From positions 1 to 14,433 of the forward strand of contig DITW01000029.1 of NCBI GenBank assembly GCA_002422945.1: DNA of 14,433 nt. Reading direction: 5' to 3'. The translations under genes and the position numbers were made by a program. The DNA is from Sphingomonadales bacterium UBA6174. GTDB taxonomy: Bacteria > Pseudomonadota > Alphaproteobacteria > Sphingomonadales > Sphingomonadaceae. Positions within the stretch are counted from its first letter, which is position 1. Each line of letters begins with the position of its first letter. Positions 14,147 to 14,433 of the stretch are shown piece after piece. The notes below the pieces were generated by a model. It was not told where the DNA came from and made no database searches. It saw nothing but the letters and a program-made list of their open reading frames with translations.

Positions 14147-14433
14147 TCAGGCGACGGCCAGCGCGCGTGCTTCAATACCATGCAGGAAAAGGGAAATGGC
14201 TTGCTCCAGCGAGGATTTCAGCGGTGCGAGGTCGCTATTGTCGTTAAGCAACCATTGCGCCACGGTAGCGCCAGTGACGAGGTCAAAATGCTGGCTCAAT
14301 GCCTCTGCCGGGATATCGGCGCGAATCTTGCCTTCTTGCTGGAGCTTGGCGATTTGCCGGGTGCGGCGTTCGCGCCGCATCGCGGCCTGGCTGGTGGGGT
14401 TGTGGAGGTCTGAGGTGGTGCCGGTTTTTTGGA
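14147..14433 (-). CDS. TetR/AcrR-type regulator, C-terminal part (5' end outside window)
   Basis: The frame is open from the right edge to the stop at 14147, giving the last 94 or so residues. The DNA-binding domain lies outside the window. What remains matches the ligand-binding C-terminal domain of TetR regulators: a basic helix (MRRERRTRQIAKL), the turn EGKIRADIPAEAL, a helix with DLVTGATVAQWLL, and a final helix near FLHGIEARALAVA. An internal ATG at 14380 is not a likely start because the frame stays open upstream of it. Such regulators usually control adjacent catabolic or efflux genes. It is the most obvious candidate for one of the palindromic operators in this window, but there is no direct evidence. 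Confidence 0.75.
   Translation of the reverse strand, partial: QKTGTTSDLHNPTSQAAMRRERRTRQIAKLQQEGKIRADIPAEALSQHFDLVTGATVAQWLLNDNSDLAPLKSSLEQAISLFLHGIEARALAVA

Overview
The window looks like a piece of a sphingomonad (Alphaproteobacteria, Sphingomonadales) genome. The signs are a large TonB-dependent receptor of the type abundant in that group, moderately GC-rich coding sequence, and a mix of catabolic oxidoreductases with a CrtC-like protein and an aminoglycoside-phosphotransferase-fold kinase. This assignment is an inference from gene content; no marker gene is present. No RNA gene, CRISPR array, transposase or integrase was recognised.

Left part (1-3721): a 2Fe-2S/FAD/NAD reductase for an oxygenase runs leftwards off the window. 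It is divergent from a TonB-dependent outer-membrane receptor. The shared 276-base gap holds a consensus-like -35 box and three dyad-symmetric sites. The receptor ends in a strong intrinsic terminator.

Central operon (3739-7898): six tightly packed genes (overlaps of 8, 4 and 4 bases, gaps of 11 and 10). They encode a six-helix membrane protein of unknown function, a NorE-type haem-copper-oxidase subunit III homologue, a NorF/COX4-like small membrane protein, a CrtC/lipocalin-like protein, an APH-fold phosphotransferase and a small helical protein. No catalytic subunit I (CtaD or NorB) is present, so the oxidase-like subunits are orphans. The kinase plus small partner recalls LvaA-LvaB, which phosphorylate a hydroxyacyl-CoA. 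A zinc alcohol dehydrogenase follows (8122-9231) behind its own palindrome-bearing leader. Together these genes suggest uptake, hydroxylation and further processing of a hydrophobic substrate. The substrate cannot be read from the sequence.

Right part (9232-14433): a membrane-anchored PAS-GAF hybrid histidine kinase is split by a one-base frameshift in a T-run. It converges on a block of four minus-strand genes: a short-chain dehydrogenase, a stand-alone winged-helix regulator, a divergent PilZ-like protein and the C-terminal part of a TetR-type regulator that runs off the right edge. The gaps in this block carry a nearly perfect 35-base inverted repeat, a degenerate second copy of it, and a 12-base direct repeat.
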